Assembly (NCBI GenBank): GCA_947482825.1
Contig: CANKMT010000002.1
Span: forward strand, 69,166 to 107,119
Length of the DNA: 37,954 nucleotides
Source: Betaproteobacteria bacterium
GTDB taxonomy: Bacteria > Pseudomonadota > Gammaproteobacteria > Burkholderiales > SG8-39
Direction: 5' to 3'
Part shown: positions 15,662 to 24,777 of the stretch, one piece after another
Numbering within the stretch: position 1 is the first letter of the stretch
Layout: the number at the start of each line of letters is the position of its first letter
Translations under genes and position numbers: made by a program
Notes under the pieces: generated by a model
Told to the model about the DNA's origin: nothing
Seen by the model: the letters and a program-made list of their open reading frames with translations, nothing else
The model's database searches: none

Positions 15662-18600
15662 TTAAGGTACCGACGGGCTGCGCTTCCCCCGGGAGCCCAG
15701 GGAGCGGCCCCACGCCCACGCGCGCTTCACCGCGTGCTCGAAATCATCGACATAGCTGTAGACCACCGGGATCACCAGCAGGCTCAGCAGAGTCGAGGTG
15801 ATCAGGCCGCCGATCACCGCGGTCGCCATCGGGCTCCTGAACGACGGGTCGGCGATGCCGCCGCCGAACGCGATCGGCAGCATGCCCGCCCCCATGGCGA
15901 TCGTGGTCATGACGATCGGCCGCGCGCGCTTGTGGCAGGCGTCGAGCAGCGCATCGAGCCGGGACAGGCCGTGTTCGCGGCGCGCCATCACCGCGTATTC
16001 CACCAGCAGGATCGAGTTCTTGGTCGCGATCCCCATCAGCATGACCAGGCCGATGAGCGAGGGCATCGAGAAACTTTTTCCCGCAACCAGCAGTGCGACG
16101 AAGGCGCCGCCGAGGGACAGCGGCAGCGCGGCGAGGATGGTCACCGGCTGGAGCGCGTCCTTGAAGAGCAGCACCAGCACGATGTAGATGCACAGCACGC
16201 CCGAGAGCATCGCAAGGCCGAAGCTTGCGAACAGTTCGCCCATCACCTCGGCGTCCCCCACCGCGGTCTGGCGCACGCCCGCCGGAAGATTGCGCAGGCT
16301 GGGCAGCTTCTGCGCCGCCTCGGTCACGTCGCCGAGGGGCTGCCCGGAGAGCTCGATCTCGAAATTCACGTTGCGCGAGCGGTCGTAGCGGTCGATCACC
16401 GCCGGGCCGCTGGACAACTCCAGCGCGGCCACCTGCCCCAGCATGACCGGTGGCGCGCCCGGTCGGGCGCTGGGCACGGCGAGCCGCTCGAGCAGGGAAA
16501 GGTCCTGGCGCGCAGAGGATGCGAGGCGCACTACCACGGGCACCTGGCGCTCGGCGAGGTTCACCTTGGGCAGGGAAACGTCGTAGTCGCCCACCGTCGC
16601 GATACGCAGCGTTTCGCCGATCGCAGCGGTCGTCACGCCGAGGTCCGCGGCACGGGCCAGGTCGGGCCGCACGGCGAGTTCAGGACGCACCAATGACGCG
16701 GTGGAGGCGATGCTGCCGATGCCGGGAATCGTGCGCAAGTCCTTCTCCACCGCGCGTGCGGCTTCGGCCAGCACTTGCGGGTCGTCGCCGGCCAGGACGA
16801 GCACGTACTTCTCGCCCGATCCACCGAGGCCGACCTTGAAGCGCGCGCCGGGCAGGGCCGTGAGCGCCTCGCGCATGTTCTGCTCGATCACCTGCTTCCT
16901 AACCGGCCGGTCGGTCCTTGCGGTGAGCTGGATGGTCAGCGTCGCCCGGCGCACCTCGGCCACGCCCTGCGGCGCGAACGGGTCTGCGCCGGCGGCGCCG
17001 CCACCGATGGTCGTATAGACGCCTCTTACGTGCGTGACCATCGACACCAGTGCGCGCGCGCGTTCCGCAGCCGCCTGGGTCTGCGCGAGGGTTGCGCCAG
17101 GAGGCAGCTCGACATGCACCTGGGTCTGGGAGTTGTCATCCGGGGGAATGAAGCCGGTAGGCAGAAGCGGGATCAGCAGGATCGAGCCGGCGAAAAATGC
17201 CGCCGAAGCAATCATCGTGAGAAAGCGGTATTTCAGGCACCACGCGGCGAGGCGCATGTAGGCGCGCATCAAGGCACCGTCGCCCGGGTGCGCGGCCACG
17301 GGCTTGAGGAGGTACGCGGCCATCATCGGGGTGAGCATGCGCGCCACCAGCAGCGAAGCGAACACGGCGAGCGCCGCGGTCCAGCCGAACTGCTTGAAAA
17401 ACTTGCCCGGGATGCCGCTCATGAAGGCGGTGGGCAGGAAGACCGCGATCAGCGTGAAGGTGGTGGCGACCACCGCCAAACCGATTTCGTCGGCCGCCTC
17501 CATGGCCGCCTGGTAGGGCGCCTTGCCCATGCGCAGGTGGCGCACGATGTTCTCCACCTCGACGATGGCGTCGTCCACCAGCACCCCGACCACCAGCGAC
17601 ATCGCAAGGAGCGTCACCACGTTGACCGAGAAGCCCAGCGCGTACATGCCGATGAATGCGGGAATCACCGACAACGGTAAAGCCACGGCCGAGACGAACG
17701 TCGCGCGAAAGTCCCGCAGGAACAGCCACACCACCAGCACCGCGAGCAGCGCCCCTTCGTAGAGCAGCCACATCGAGCCGTCATACTCCTCCTCGACGGG
17801 CGTCGCGAAATCGAAGGCTTCGGTGAGGACCAGATCCGGATGTTCGGCCTTGAGGCGGGCAAGCGCCTCGCGCACGCCGCGGCCGACCTCGACCTCGCTC
17901 GCGCCCCGGCTTCTCGAGACTTCGAACCCCACCACGGGCTTGCCGTCGAGCAGTGCCGCCGAGCGGCGCTCGGCGACGCTGTCGGTGACAGTGGCGACCT
18001 GGTCGAGCCGGATGCGCCGGCCGTCCGACAAGGCGAGCTCGAGCGCGCCGAGCTCGGCCGCAGTCTTCACCATTGCGATCGCACGCACCGGTTGCTCCCC
18101 GCCGGACAGGTCGGTCCGGCCGCCGGCGCTTTCCTGCTGCACCTGGCGCAGGCGGCGCGAGATGTCGGCGGCCGTCGCACCCAGCGCCTGCAGCTTCGCC
18201 GGATCGAGCGCCACGCTCATCTCGCGCGTCACGCCGCCGACGCGGCTGACCTGCCCGACCCCGCGCACGGTCAGGAGCCGGCGCGTGACGGCATTGTCGA
18301 CGAACCAGGACAGCGCTTCCTCGTCCATACGCGTCGAAGCTATGGCATAGGCGAGCACCGGCGTGGCCGCGAGGTCGAGCTTGGTGACGATCGGATCGCG
18401 TAGGTCGCCGGGCAGGTCGGCGCGCACTCGAGAGACCGCCGAGCGAACGTCGTCGAGCGCTTCCTGCACCGGCTTTTCGAGGCGGAACTCGGTGGTGAGC
18501 GTCACCCCGCCGTCCTGGACTTTGGTGTAGATGTGCTTCACGCCCTGCAGGGTGGCGATCGAGTTCTCGATCTTGCGTGCCACGTCCGTTTCCAACTGGG

Positions 18601-18769
18601 TGGGCGAGGCGCCCGGGAGCGATGCGGAGACCGTGACGGTCGGCAAGTCGAGGTCGGGAAAGTTCTGCACCTTCATCGAAGTGAAGGAGAGCATCCCACC
18701 GAAACTGAGAAGGACGAACACCATCAGCGCCGGGACCGGGTTGCGGATCGACCAGGTCGAAAGATTCAT
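15662..18769 (-). CDS. RND efflux inner-membrane transporter (HAE1/AcrB type)
   Basis: A 1035-residue proton-driven pump with the normal RND length. Visible: an N-terminal helix after MNLSTWSIRNPVPALMVFVLL, a porter segment with FPDLDLPTVTVSASLPGASP, TM helices around VVWLFLRDFRATFVSAVALP, the proton-relay Asp pair in GVLVDDAIVEVENIV (TM4), and C-terminal helices with GIATKNSILLVEYAVMA and IALGAGMLP-like sequence (IAMGAGMLPIAFGGG). The ATG at 18767-18769 overlaps the stop of the membrane-fusion gene (ATGA). The open frame extends further upstream, but that part overlaps the fusion-protein gene and lacks RND similarity. It forms a complete efflux operon with the next two genes. Export of hydrophobic compounds or solvents fits the neighbouring P450/BVMO genes. 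Confidence 0.95.
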   Translation of the reverse strand: MNLSTWSIRNPVPALMVFVLLSFGGMLSFTSMKVQNFPDLDLPTVTVSASLPGASPTQLETDVARKIENSIATLQGVKHIYTKVQDGGVTLTTEFRLEKPVQEALDDVRSAVSRVRADLPGDLRDPIVTKLDLAATPVLAYAIASTRMDEEALSWFVDNAVTRRLLTVRGVGQVSRVGGVTREMSVALDPAKLQALGATAADISRRLRQVQQESAGGRTDLSGGEQPVRAIAMVKTAAELGALELALSDGRRIRLDQVATVTDSVAERRSAALLDGKPVVGFEVSRSRGASEVEVGRGVREALARLKAEHPDLVLTEAFDFATPVEEEYDGSMWLLYEGALLAVLVVWLFLRDFRATFVSAVALPLSVIPAFIGMYALGFSVNVVTLLAMSLVVGVLVDDAIVEVENIVRHLRMGKAPYQAAMEAADEIGLAVVATTFTLIAVFLPTAFMSGIPGKFFKQFGWTAALAVFASLLVARMLTPMMAAYLLKPVAAHPGDGALMRAYMRLAAWCLKYRFLTMIASAAFFAGSILLIPLLPTGFIPPDDNSQTQVHVELPPGATLAQTQAAAERARALVSMVTHVRGVYTTIGGGAAGADPFAPQGVAEVRRATLTIQLTARTDRPVRKQVIEQNMREALTALPGARFKVGLGGSGEKYVLVLAGDDPQVLAEAARAVEKDLRTIPGIGSIASTASLVRPELAVRPDLARAADLGVTTAAIGETLRIATVGDYDVSLPKVNLAERQVPVVVRLASSARQDLSLLERLAVPSARPGAPPVMLGQVAALELSSGPAVIDRYDRSRNVNFEIELSGQPLGDVTEAAQKLPSLRNLPAGVRQTAVGDAEVMGELFASFGLAMLSGVLCIYIVLVLLFKDALQPVTILAALPLSLGGAFVALLVAGKSFSMPSLIGLVMLMGIATKNSILLVEYAVMARREHGLSRLDALLDACHKRARPIVMTTIAMGAGMLPIAFGGGIADPSFRSPMATAVIGGLITSTLLSLLVIPVVYSYVDDFEHAVKRAWAWGRSLGSRGKRSPSVP

Positions 18770-19872
18770 TTCGCCACCACGCGCACGAGGTCCCCGTCGG
18801 CGAGGAACGCGACGCCCGTGGCCACCACGCGCTCGGTCCCCGTCAGCGTGCCGATGACCTCGACGCGCTCGCCCGAGCGACGCCCGACCTGCACTTTGAC
18901 CTGCGAAACGCGGTTGCCCGCGCCGAGCACGAAGACATAGGAAAACCCATCGCGCAGCGACACCGCCGCAAGCGGCAAGGTCAATGCGCTCGCGTTGCCG
19001 GTGGATATTTCGCCGCGCGCAAACATCCCGGCCTTGAAGTGGCCGCCGCGCGCCGCAGCCGGCGGGACGTCCACGTAGACAAGCGCATTGCGCGACTGCG
19101 GATCCACGGTGGGCGCAACGATGCGCACGCGCCCGGTCGCGGTGGCACCGGTCGCCGAAACGATGGTGACCGCCTGGCCGGGACGAATGCGCGCAATCTC
19201 GGCGGAAGTCACTTCGGCACGCCACTCGAGCCGGTCGCCGCGGATCAGGCGGAACAGTTCCTGGCCCTGCGGCACGACCGCGCCGACGGTGGCGGTGCGC
19301 GCGGAGATACTGCCTGCGTCGGGTGCAACCACCGTGGCAAATCTGAGGCGCAATTCCTGCGCGCTGACCTGCGCGCGAAGCGATTGCATGCGCGCATCGG
19401 CGGTCTTCTCGGCAGTCAGGAACTGCGCCACCTGCTGCTGGCTAAGCGCTCCGCTCGACTCCACCTCGCGTGCTCGCGCGGCGTTGGCGCGAGCGTCGGC
19501 CAGGGTCGCCTCGGCTTCCGCGAACCCCGCGCGGGCCTGTGCGAGATCGGCCTGGACCCTATCGGCCGCAAACGTCGCGAGCACCTGCCCGCGGGTCACC
19601 GCGTCGCCTACGTTCACGCGCACGGAATCCAAACGCAACCCGCCGGACTCGGCGCCGATGATCGCCTCCTGCCACGCGGCGATGCTGCCCGAAGCGTTCA
19701 CGGTCAGCGCGAGATCGACACGTTGCGGGTTGATCGTGGTCACCGTCAGGGCGGGCTTGCCAGCGGGTTTCGAGGCGGCCTTGTCCTGGGCGTCGCCGGC
19801 CGGGGTGAACACGATGCCGCCAAGGGTGAGGAGGCCAACGGCCGCAAATGCGGACGGGAAACGAATTTTCAT
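18766..19872 (-). CDS. RND membrane-fusion (periplasmic adaptor) protein
   Basis: A 368-residue HlyD/AcrA-type adaptor linking the inner-membrane pump to the outer-membrane channel. Signal peptide MKIRFPSAFAAVGLLTLGGI precedes a lipoyl-like half (GSIAAWQEAIIGAESGGLRL, then VNVGDAVTRGQVLATF). An alpha-helical hairpin rich in Ala/Gln follows (about 110-180), then the second lipoyl half and a beta-barrel (VVAPDAGSISARTATVG). No lipobox is visible, so it is probably anchored by its N terminus or soluble. Both ends overlap neighbours by ATGA (18766-18769 and 19869-19872), so the three efflux genes are coupled. Confidence 0.93.
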   Translation of the reverse strand: MKIRFPSAFAAVGLLTLGGIVFTPAGDAQDKAASKPAGKPALTVTTINPQRVDLALTVNASGSIAAWQEAIIGAESGGLRLDSVRVNVGDAVTRGQVLATFAADRVQADLAQARAGFAEAEATLADARANAARAREVESSGALSQQQVAQFLTAEKTADARMQSLRAQVSAQELRLRFATVVAPDAGSISARTATVGAVVPQGQELFRLIRGDRLEWRAEVTSAEIARIRPGQAVTIVSATGATATGRVRIVAPTVDPQSRNALVYVDVPPAAARGGHFKAGMFARGEISTGNASALTLPLAAVSLRDGFSYVFVLGAGNRVSQVKVQVGRRSGERVEVIGTLTGTERVVATGVAFLADGDLVRVVAK

Positions 19873-21329
19873 GGCGTGGTCCGTTGGGGTGATTCGGGTT
19901 CCCAGCCGCCACCGACCGCGCGATACAACGCGATCCACGCGCCGACACGCTCCTGGGCGAGCGCAACGACCGTGGCGTCGGAAGCCAGCGAAAGCCGGCG
20001 TGCGTCTTCGAGTTCCATCGCGCTTCCGAGGCCGGACTTCAGCCTCGCTTGCGCGGCTTCGACGTTCGCGCGATAGCCGCGCGCGCCGGTCGCAGTGTCG
20101 GCTTCACGCGACGCCGCGCTGTCCAGACGTACCATGGCTTCCTCGACTTCGCGCACCGCCACGCGCACCTTCTCGCGATAGACGGATTCGGCCGCGGCAT
20201 ATTGCGCCCGATAAGCGTCCACGTTGGCCGAACGACGCCCGCCGTCGAGCAGCGGCAGCACCAGCGAAGGCCCGATCGACCAGGTGGTCAGCGAAAGCGT
20301 GGGGGCCGGGGCGACCGCGATGCGCGTCGGCGTGATGCTCCCCGAGAGCGTGAGGCGCGGATAGCGATCGGCCTCGGCGTGGCCGATGTCGGCGCTCGCC
20401 GCCGCAACCCTGCGCTCCGCTGCGGCCACGTCGGGGCGTTGCGCCACTACGCGCGCGGGAATCGCATCGATCCGGAATTGTTGCGGCTCCGGCAATTTCG
20501 AGGCGCGCTGCTTTGCGAGCAACGCACGCAACGCCGGTTCCTCGAGCGCCGTAAGAGCGACCAGTCCCTTGATGGAAATATCGCATTGCCCGCGGCGCTG
20601 GGAAAGCGCAGCGGCCGACTCGGCAGCCGAGGACTGCGCGAGCGCGACCGTTGCCCGCGACTGGAAGCCCGCCTTCCCCGCCGCTTCGGTCATCGCCGCG
20701 GTTGCGGCACGCGAGCGCGCATCGGCGTCCGCCTGCACGACCTGGATCTCGCAGTAGCGATAGTTGAGGTAGGCGTTGGCGACTTCGGCGGCCAGGGACA
20801 CGCGCGCGTCATGCCATGTGGCGACATTCGCATCCAGCCTCGCCTGCACCGACTCGCGCTGGCGCGCGAGGCTGCCGAACAGGTCGATCTCCCAGCTCGA
20901 CTGCAGGCCGATCTGGGTTTGCGTTCGAATCGCCACCGGCCCGCCGAACGTGAACGCGGCGCGGTTGGCCGATGCAATCGCATCGAGGTTCGGCGCGCCG
21001 GCGACCCCTGCCGCAATGGCGTCAGCCCGCGAGCGTTCGATCGCGGCCGCAGCCTGCGCGAGCGTGGCGCTGTGCGCTTGTGCCGCCGCAATCAGCGAAT
21101 CGAGAGCGGCGTCGTTGAACTGCGCCCACCAGGCCGCAAGCCGGCGGGGGCTGCCCGCGTGCGGCCGCGCATCGGGAAGCGGCGCATGCCAGGCGGCGGC
21201 AGGCGCAGAGGCCGGGGCGTAGTCGGGTCCAAGGCGGCCGAATAGGCCGCTCGCGCATCCGGCAAGGACAGGCAGCACGAAGGAGGCGGCGAGCGTGCGC
21301 CGCAAACGCGGTGGGACCCTGATCTTCAC
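19869..21329 (-). CDS. Outer-membrane efflux lipoprotein (TolC/NodT family)
   Basis: A 486-residue outer-membrane channel of the RND system. The N terminus from a GTG at 21327-21329 gives a signal ending LPVLAGCAS, a perfect lipobox (LAGC). The body shows NodT-type features: WWAQFNDAALDSLIAAA, the SSWEIDLFGSLARQRE segment, AEVANAYLNYR, and the repeat of the same layout in the second half (IPARVVAQRPDVAAAERR, SIGPSLVLPLLDGGRR). I chose the GTG because the open frame further upstream has no signal-like or NodT-like sequence. It is the first gene of the efflux operon; any regulator must be elsewhere, as none is adjacent. Confidence 0.92.
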   Translation of the reverse strand: MKIRVPPRLRRTLAASFVLPVLAGCASGLFGRLGPDYAPASAPAAAWHAPLPDARPHAGSPRRLAAWWAQFNDAALDSLIAAAQAHSATLAQAAAAIERSRADAIAAGVAGAPNLDAIASANRAAFTFGGPVAIRTQTQIGLQSSWEIDLFGSLARQRESVQARLDANVATWHDARVSLAAEVANAYLNYRYCEIQVVQADADARSRAATAAMTEAAGKAGFQSRATVALAQSSAAESAAALSQRRGQCDISIKGLVALTALEEPALRALLAKQRASKLPEPQQFRIDAIPARVVAQRPDVAAAERRVAAASADIGHAEADRYPRLTLSGSITPTRIAVAPAPTLSLTTWSIGPSLVLPLLDGGRRSANVDAYRAQYAAAESVYREKVRVAVREVEEAMVRLDSAASREADTATGARGYRANVEAAQARLKSGLGSAMELEDARRLSLASDATVVALAQERVGAWIALYRAVGGGWEPESPQRTTP

Positions 21330-21414
21330 GGCGCGCAGTGTAACCGTGGCGGCGGCGGTTGCGCGTGCAAATGTTGGCTGCCCCACGCCGCCGCAGGGCG
21401 CCGCGCTTCCCATC

Positions 21415-22191
21415 CTATTTCTTCGGCGTTTCGAGCCCGCCGACGTAGAAGCGATTCCAGGTCGGCGCGATGACCAGTTCGTTCACGCAGGTGCGCGCCG
21501 GCATCGTGGCGATGAAGAGGATCGCCTTGCCGAGGTCCTCGGCCTGCACCATGCGCTCCCGCGCCTCCTTGGACGGTGGCACCGGGCGCGTCCTCAGGAT
21601 AGGCGTGTCGACTTCTCCCGGTAGCACCGAGCTTCCCCGGATGCCGTTCATGCACTCCTCGATGTTGATCTGTTCGGTCAGCGCGATCACCCCGCGCTTG
21701 GTCGCGTTATAGGCTGGACCGGTGAGCCTGGAGGGAAAGCGACCAGCCCACGAAGACACGTTGATGATCAGTCCATCCTTTTGCTTTCGCATCGCGGGCA
21801 ACACCGAATGCACGCAATAGAACAGGCCCGACAGGTTGATCGCGACCACGTCGTCCCACGCTTCGACCGAGACCACGTCGAAATTGCGCTTGGTCGCGTT
21901 GGTGCCTGCGCTGTTGACCAGGATGTCGATGCGGCCGTGTCTGGCGAGGATCGCGTCGGCCGCCGCCTTGACCGCCTTCTTGTCGGCGACGTCGAGCAGG
22001 ATCGCTTCCGCGCTGCCGAGCGCCTTGAGCTCCTTCTCGGCGGCATCGTTAGTGGCCTTGGTGCGCCCGGAGATCACCACGTGCGCGCCAGCCTTCACGA
22101 GCTCGATTGCGCCCGCAAGGCCGATGCCGCTGCCGCCGCCGGTGATCCAGGCGACCTTGCCTTTGAGGGACGCATTTATTCCCATGGTCAT
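21415..22191 (-). CDS. Short-chain dehydrogenase/reductase
   Basis: A 258-residue classical SDR. Landmarks: nucleotide loop ITGGGSGIG (about 16-24), LVNSAG in place of NNAG, Ser in NVSSWAG, and catalytic Tyr/Lys in YNATK, followed by VLPGEVDTPIL. The ATG at 22189-22191 overlaps the GST stop by four bases; an ATG six bases downstream is also possible. The C terminus (MPARTCVNELVIAPTWN) matches the YdfG/clavulanate-type SDR subgroup, often acting on hydroxy acids or alcohols. Substrate unknown. It ends a minus-strand run of oxidoreductase, GST and SDR that could detoxify or reduce reactive carbonyl intermediates. Confidence 0.9.
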   Translation of the reverse strand: MTMGINASLKGKVAWITGGGSGIGLAGAIELVKAGAHVVISGRTKATNDAAEKELKALGSAEAILLDVADKKAVKAAADAILARHGRIDILVNSAGTNATKRNFDVVSVEAWDDVVAINLSGLFYCVHSVLPAMRKQKDGLIINVSSWAGRFPSRLTGPAYNATKRGVIALTEQINIEECMNGIRGSSVLPGEVDTPILRTRPVPPSKEARERMVQAEDLGKAILFIATMPARTCVNELVIAPTWNRFYVGGLETPKK

Positions 22192-22883
22192 CGCTTTGCG
22201 TACTGCGTCTTGCCGAAAAGGATCTCGCGTTCCTTGTCGGTATGCGCCCCGGGGCGGCGGCGCTCGGCGAGGATCTCGAGGGCCCGCTTGACGGCCGGGC
22301 GCTCGAGGATCGCGTCGCGCCACTTCTTGAGACGCGGGTATTCGTCGGCATTCACGCCCTGCCGCTCCGGGAAACGCAGCCAAGGAACAATCGCCATATC
22401 GGCGATCGTGTACTCGTCGCATGCGATGTAGGCCGAGTCCTTCAGTTGGCGATCAATGACGCCGTACAGCCGGTTGGCCTCGTTCCTGTATCGATCCATG
22501 GCGTAGGGAATCTTCTCCGGCGCATAGCCAAGGAAATGGTGCGCCTGGCCGAGCATCGGCCCCACACCGCCCATCTGGAACATCAGCCACGAAAGCGTCG
22601 ACCATTTCTTGGCGAGGTCCTCGGGCAGGAACCGGCCGCTCTTGGAAGCAAGATAGATCAGCATCGCGCCCGACTCGAACATCGACAGCGGCTTGCCGCC
22701 GGGACCGTCCGGATCGACCATCGCGGGCATCTTGTTGTTCGGCGAGATCTTGAGGAACTCGGGCGCGAACTGCTCGCCGGCGCCGATGTTGATCGGGTGC
22801 ACCCGGTAGGGAATGCCCGTCTCCTCCAGCATGATGTGGACCTTGTGCCCGTTGGGCGTCGGCCATGTGTAGAGATCGATCAT
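22188..22883 (-). CDS. Glutathione S-transferase, YfcG/Ure2p-like
   Basis: A 231-residue GST. The thioredoxin-like N-terminal domain begins MIDLYTWPTPNGHKVHIMLEE, the TPNG wording typical of the YfcG/Ure2p (Nu-class) group, with the cis-Pro region NNKMPAMVD and the glutathione-contact FESGAMLIYLA. The C-terminal helical domain contains YTIADMAIVPW. Members act as disulfide-bond oxidoreductases or peroxidases with two glutathiones, rather than classical transferases. The ATG at 22881-22883 has a GGAG ribosome site. It is coupled to the SDR downstream by ATGA and follows the MDR oxidoreductase by 20 bases, so the three are likely one transcript. Confidence 0.92.
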   Translation of the reverse strand: MIDLYTWPTPNGHKVHIMLEETGIPYRVHPINIGAGEQFAPEFLKISPNNKMPAMVDPDGPGGKPLSMFESGAMLIYLASKSGRFLPEDLAKKWSTLSWLMFQMGGVGPMLGQAHHFLGYAPEKIPYAMDRYRNEANRLYGVIDRQLKDSAYIACDEYTIADMAIVPWLRFPERQGVNADEYPRLKKWRDAILERPAVKRALEILAERRRPGAHTDKEREILFGKTQYAKR

Positions 22884-22903
22884 TTTTTCTCCGAATTGTC
22901 AGG

Positions 22904-23899
22904 TCAGATGAGTTTGACGAGCTGCTTGCCGAAATTCTTTCCCTGCAGGAGGTCGATGAAGCCTTGCGGCGCGTTCTCGATGCCTTGCACCACCGATTCG
23001 CGATACTTGATCTTTCCGGCGGCCACCAAACCTGCCAGCGCCTTGATGCCTTCCGGGTAGCGGGCGAGCCAGTCGAACACGATCATGCCCTGCACGCGGA
23101 TCCGGTTGACGAGGATCGCGCGCACCGTTTTCACGCCGTAGGGCTCGGTGGCGTTGTAGTCGGAGATCAGACCGCAGACAATCATTCGCGAGGCGAAATT
23201 CATGCGCATCATGACCGCCTCCATGATCGCGCCGCCGACGTTCTCGAAGTAGACATCGACACCATCCGGGCAGGCTGCGGCGAGGTCTTCGTTGAGCTTG
23301 CCGGCCTTGTAGTCGACGCAGGCGTCGAATCCGAGTTCCTTGACCGCATAGTCGCATTTCGCCTTGCCGCCCGCGATGCCGACCACGCGGCAGCCGGAGG
23401 CCTTGCCGAGCTGCCCGACCACGCTGCCGACGGCGCCCGTAGCGGCCGACACCACAAGCGTGTTGCCGGCGCGCGGGTGGCCGATTTCATACAGGCCGAA
23501 ATACGCGGTGAGCCCCGGCATGCCGAGCACGCCAAGATAGTAGGAAAGCGGCACGCCGGCCTTCGCTTCGACCTTGCTGATCTCGCCTCCCTTGGCCACG
23601 CCATGCGTCTGCCACCCCAGCGAGGTCAGCACGTGGTCTCCGGCCTTGAAACCCGGATGGTTCGACTCGACGACCTCGCCCACCGTCTGCCCGACCATCA
23701 CCGCACCGATCGCCACCGGCGGCACATAGCTCTTCGCATCGCTGATGCGGCCGCGCATATAGGGGTCGAGCGACAGCCAATGGTTTTTCACCAGCACCTC
23801 GCCGTCCTTCGCCGCAGGCAGGGGCATCGATTCGAGCCGGAAATCCTCGGCCTTCACCCAACCTTGCGGACGGCTGGCAAGCACAATGGCCTTGTTCAT
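22904..23899 (-). CDS. MDR-family NADP-dependent oxidoreductase (CurA/prostaglandin-reductase type)
   Basis: A 331-residue zinc-free medium-chain reductase that would reduce the C=C bond of enones. Landmarks: LDPYMRGRI (about 45-53), LGMPGLTAYFGL, the nucleotide loop AATGAVGSVVGQLGK, and DVYFENVGG. These match the YncB/CurA and leukotriene B4 12-hydroxydehydrogenase group. The ATG has GAGGAA five bases upstream. Upstream of it, 69 bases separate it from the enoyl-CoA hydratase stop, with a small CGAGG/CCTCG stem at 23952-23965, so a separate promoter may lie there. With GST and SDR downstream it may handle reactive alpha,beta-unsaturated carbonyls made during degradation. Confidence 0.92.
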   Translation of the reverse strand: MNKAIVLASRPQGWVKAEDFRLESMPLPAAKDGEVLVKNHWLSLDPYMRGRISDAKSYVPPVAIGAVMVGQTVGEVVESNHPGFKAGDHVLTSLGWQTHGVAKGGEISKVEAKAGVPLSYYLGVLGMPGLTAYFGLYEIGHPRAGNTLVVSAATGAVGSVVGQLGKASGCRVVGIAGGKAKCDYAVKELGFDACVDYKAGKLNEDLAAACPDGVDVYFENVGGAIMEAVMMRMNFASRMIVCGLISDYNATEPYGVKTVRAILVNRIRVQGMIVFDWLARYPEGIKALAGLVAAGKIKYRESVVQGIENAPQGFIDLLQGKNFGKQLVKLI

Positions 23900-23968
23900 C
23901 TGGATTCCTCGGGAGGCAAAATTGGGACCGCAATGGTAGCGCAGACGCGCACGAGGAACGCCTCGAGA

Positions 23969-24757
23969 TCAACCCTTGGGTTCGCACCAGGCGGGTTTGC
24001 GCTTTTCCAGAAAGGAGCGGATGCCTTCGCCCGCCTCGGCGCCAGCGCGCGCTTCGGCGAGAACTGCGGCCGTCTGCGCACCAAGGCGAGGCGTGATCGC
24101 CGACTTTGCGACCCGCGAGAGCAGCTTCTTGGTGCTCGCAAGCGCCTGCGGACCGGCTTGCGCCAGCCGCGCGACCATCTTGCCTACGCAATCGTCGAGT
24201 TCGGCCATCGGCACGCATTCGTGTGCAAACCCCAGGCGCTGCGCCTCGCGCGCCGCCAGCCGTTCGCCGGTCAGCATGTAACGCCGGGCCTGTTGCTCGC
24301 CCATTGCGCGGACGAGATAGGGACTGATCATTGCTGGCACCAGGCCGATCTTCGTCTCCGGCAGGCAGAACTCGGCTTCGTCGCAGGCCACGATGAGGTC
24401 GCTTGCGGCAACCAGACCCATGCCGCCGGCAAACGCCGGGCCGTGCACGCGCGCAATGACCGGTTTGGGAAAAGTGTGGATGCGATAGAGGAGCCCGGCG
24501 AAACGACCGGCATCCTTCTTCGCCCTTGCCTGGGTGAACTTGGCGGCTTTCTCCATCCGCCCGAGGTCGCCGCCTGCACAGAACGCCTGCCCTCTGCCTG
24601 CAAGTACGACAACCCGCGCAGTGGCATCTTTCTCGAGCGCGGCGAAGGCCTCGCCGATCGCACCGGTGAGTTCCTCGTTGAGGGCGTTGCGCACGTCGGG
24701 CCGGTTGAGCCAAAGCCAAGCCGCCGGGCCGCGTCTTTCGATTTCGAGAACCGGCAC
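23969..24757 (-). CDS. Enoyl-CoA hydratase/isomerase family, LiuC/AtuE-like
   Basis: A 262-residue crotonase-fold enzyme that hydrates an enoyl-CoA. Visible: the first oxyanion segment FCAGGDLGRM (59-68), PKPVIARVHGPAFAGGMGLVAASD, and Glu134 in CLPETKIGLVPAMISPYLV. The position held by the first catalytic Glu in FadB-type hydratases is GGMGL here, so only one catalytic Glu is evident. LiuC (3-methylglutaconyl-CoA hydratase) and AtuE share this GGxGL and PAxISPY wording as I recall, which favours a role after the biotin carboxylase rather than straight-chain oxidation. I chose the GTG at 24755-24757; it has GGGGCGGGG upstream and starts 20 bases past the previous stop. No ATG fits. Confidence 0.88.
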   Translation of the reverse strand: MPVLEIERRGPAAWLWLNRPDVRNALNEELTGAIGEAFAALEKDATARVVVLAGRGQAFCAGGDLGRMEKAAKFTQARAKKDAGRFAGLLYRIHTFPKPVIARVHGPAFAGGMGLVAASDLIVACDEAEFCLPETKIGLVPAMISPYLVRAMGEQQARRYMLTGERLAAREAQRLGFAHECVPMAELDDCVGKMVARLAQAGPQALASTKKLLSRVAKSAITPRLGAQTAAVLAEARAGAEAGEGIRSFLEKRKPAWCEPKG

Positions 24758-24777
24758 CGGGAAGCCCCGCCCCTTGC

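Noticed and set aside
18770..19225. Upstream extension of the RND pump gene
   Set aside because: It overlaps the membrane-fusion gene in another frame, and RND similarity starts only at the ATG at 18769.
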